Positions 39,337-40,286 of a DNA stretch of 40,286 bases are shown piece after piece. The notes beneath the pieces are model-generated. The model saw nothing but the letters and a program-made list of their open reading frames with translations, did no database searches and was not told the origin of the DNA. Position 1 is the stretch's first letter. Each line of letters begins with the position of its first letter. Position numbers and translations under genes: made by a program. The stretch is from Bacillota bacterium (lineage in GTDB: Bacteria > Bacillota > Limnochordia > JAAZLZ01), in the NCBI GenBank assembly GCA_012522085.1, contig JAAYLE010000148.1:1-40286 (forward strand). Reading direction: 5' to 3'.

Positions 39337-40275
39337 TCACAACGAGATGATCTGCTCAACGGTGCCAACGCCTTGTCTTCGACTGAGGACAACTACCCGG
39401 CGAAAGTGCCCTTCTGCCAATAGGGCGGCCATTAACGGACGACGATGAAGTTCTTCTAGGTTTCGTCCATGGGCCGTGGCGATAACGGTGACGCCGCAAT
39501 TGGCAGCTTCAGCAAGGGCAGCTCCATCCTCTGGTCGACCGATTTCATCGGTGATCAGAACCTGCGGCGACATGGACCGCAACAAAATCATCATCCCCTC
39601 AGCCTTGGGGCACCCATCCAAAACGTCTGTCCGGGGTCCCACATCCAGTTGGGGGATTCCGCGGTAACAGCCGGCAATCTCGGACCGCTCATCGGCGATG
39701 GCCACTTGCCGCCCTGGCAGCCCCAGGCTAGGCACCCCCCAGCTCAACTGCCGCGCCAAGTCACGCAGCAGCGTAGTCTTCCCGCAGACTGGGGGCGAGA
39801 TGATCAAGGTCTGGCAGACCTCCTTTTCCTCAATGAGGAAAGGCAGCACTCGGTCGGCCGCTCCTATGACCTGACGACTTAGGCGCAAATTAATGCCCGC
39901 AATGTGTTTGATGGTTCTCAGCCGACCGTTCTCCATCACCGCTTGACCAACTAGTCCCACCCGATGACCACCAGGCAGGGTGATATATCCATTGCGAAGC
40001 TCTTCCTCAAGGGCATATAAAGACCCCTTGGTCAACAGCTGCACCACCCGGTCCAACTCTTCTTTCGTTAGACGATAAACCTTGTGGGGGGAGCAGCTGA
40101 GACCCTCCGGCCCAAGGAAGGCATCTTCTCCGCCGACAACGATCATGACCGGCCTTTCAACCCGCAGCCTTATCTCTTCGAGCCGATGGAGAATCGCATC
40201 GTCTAGGACAATGAGCAAATCTCGCAAGGAACGAGGCAGCACAGGGAAAATGTCCCGCTCCAAGAGTTGCCTCAC
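39337..40275 (-). CDS. spoIIIAA: Stage III sporulation protein AA, secretion-type ATPase
   Basis: First spoIIIA gene and motor of the channel. N-terminal part (LPRSLRDLLIV, then RLEEIRLRVERPVMI), Walker A PPVCGKTT (161-168), Walker B-like VLITDEIGRPEDG, and VIATAHGRNLEELHRR. The length of 312 compares with about 307 in B. subtilis. GTG at 40275 is assumed; the window ends 11 bases further, so its SD, promoter (expected sigma-E) and any slightly earlier start cannot be seen. Confidence 0.95.
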   Translation of the reverse strand: MRQLLERDIFPVLPRSLRDLLIVLDDAILHRLEEIRLRVERPVMIVVGGEDAFLGPEGLSCSPHKVYRLTKEELDRVVQLLTKGSLYALEEELRNGYITLPGGHRVGLVGQAVMENGRLRTIKHIAGINLRLSRQVIGAADRVLPFLIEEKEVCQTLIISPPVCGKTTLLRDLARQLSWGVPSLGLPGRQVAIADERSEIAGCYRGIPQLDVGPRTDVLDGCPKAEGMMILLRSMSPQVLITDEIGRPEDGAALAEAANCGVTVIATAHGRNLEELHRRPLMAALLAEGHFRRVVVLSRRQGVGTVEQIISL

Positions 40276-40286
40276 CGATGGCCGAG

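Overview
The window reads as chromosomal core DNA of an endospore-forming Bacillota (Firmicutes). Evidence: a complete spoIIIAA-AH operon, spo0A, spoIVB, the two dipicolinate synthase subunits, pdaB/ylxY-type deacetylases, a SleB-type cortex hydrolase and a YaaH/SleL-type glucosidase. Two genes (7368-8636 and 18677-19327) encode predicted exported beta-barrels ending in aromatic Phe, as outer-membrane proteins do. A GC-rich spore-former with outer-membrane-like proteins suggests a diderm Bacillota lineage such as Limnochordia; this placement is inference. About half of the starts are GTG or TTG, usually behind a strong Shine-Dalgarno (SD) sequence.

Layout. (1) 1-600: truncated GntR/FCD regulator with its own promoter and operator. 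(2) 795-7335, minus strand: dapB, spoVFA, spoVFB, asd, dapG, dapA, preceded by a YflT-like stress protein and ymxH. This is the Bacillus lysine/dipicolinate cluster. (3) 7368-14190: beta-barrel protein, dUTPase, mlpA (M16 peptidase), a divergent GH18 spore-type glucosidase, ylxY, a pdaB-like gene and a LysM-SleB hydrolase; ylxY-mlpA-ymxH-spoVF-asd-dapG-dapA keeps the B. subtilis order with insertions. (4) 14241-17586: steA, steB/mctB, a GT2 glycosyltransferase and an MraY-like phosphotransferase, a likely envelope cassette following spo0A. (5) 17662-22015: spo0A and spoIVB, separated by a beta-barrel gene and an opposite-strand DUF1538 permease/P-II pair. (6) 22126-31984: recN, argR, nadK, tlyA, dxs, a membrane protein, ispA, xseB, xseA, nusB. 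(7) 32000-35074: DUF2273, amaP, asp23, accC, accB. (8) 35237-40275: spoIIIAH to spoIIIAA. Blocks 5-8 reproduce the B. subtilis spoIIIA-accBC-nusB-xseAB-ispA-dxs-tlyA-argR-recN-spoIVB-spo0A order without folD.

Functionally the window links entry into sporulation (spo0A), forespore-mother cell communication (SpoIIIA channel, SpoIVB protease), dipicolinate synthesis from the lysine pathway, and spore-wall synthesis and breakdown. The most unusual signals are regulatory: a perfect 9-bp hairpin that pairs the start codon of the first beta-barrel gene and displays its SD in the loop; an 11-nt anti-SD upstream of spoIVB; a sigma-H-type promoter plus a consensus DnaA box in front of spo0A; and an unexplained 589-bp gap after ispA that carries its own promoter. 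No tRNA, rRNA, CRISPR array or insertion sequence was seen.
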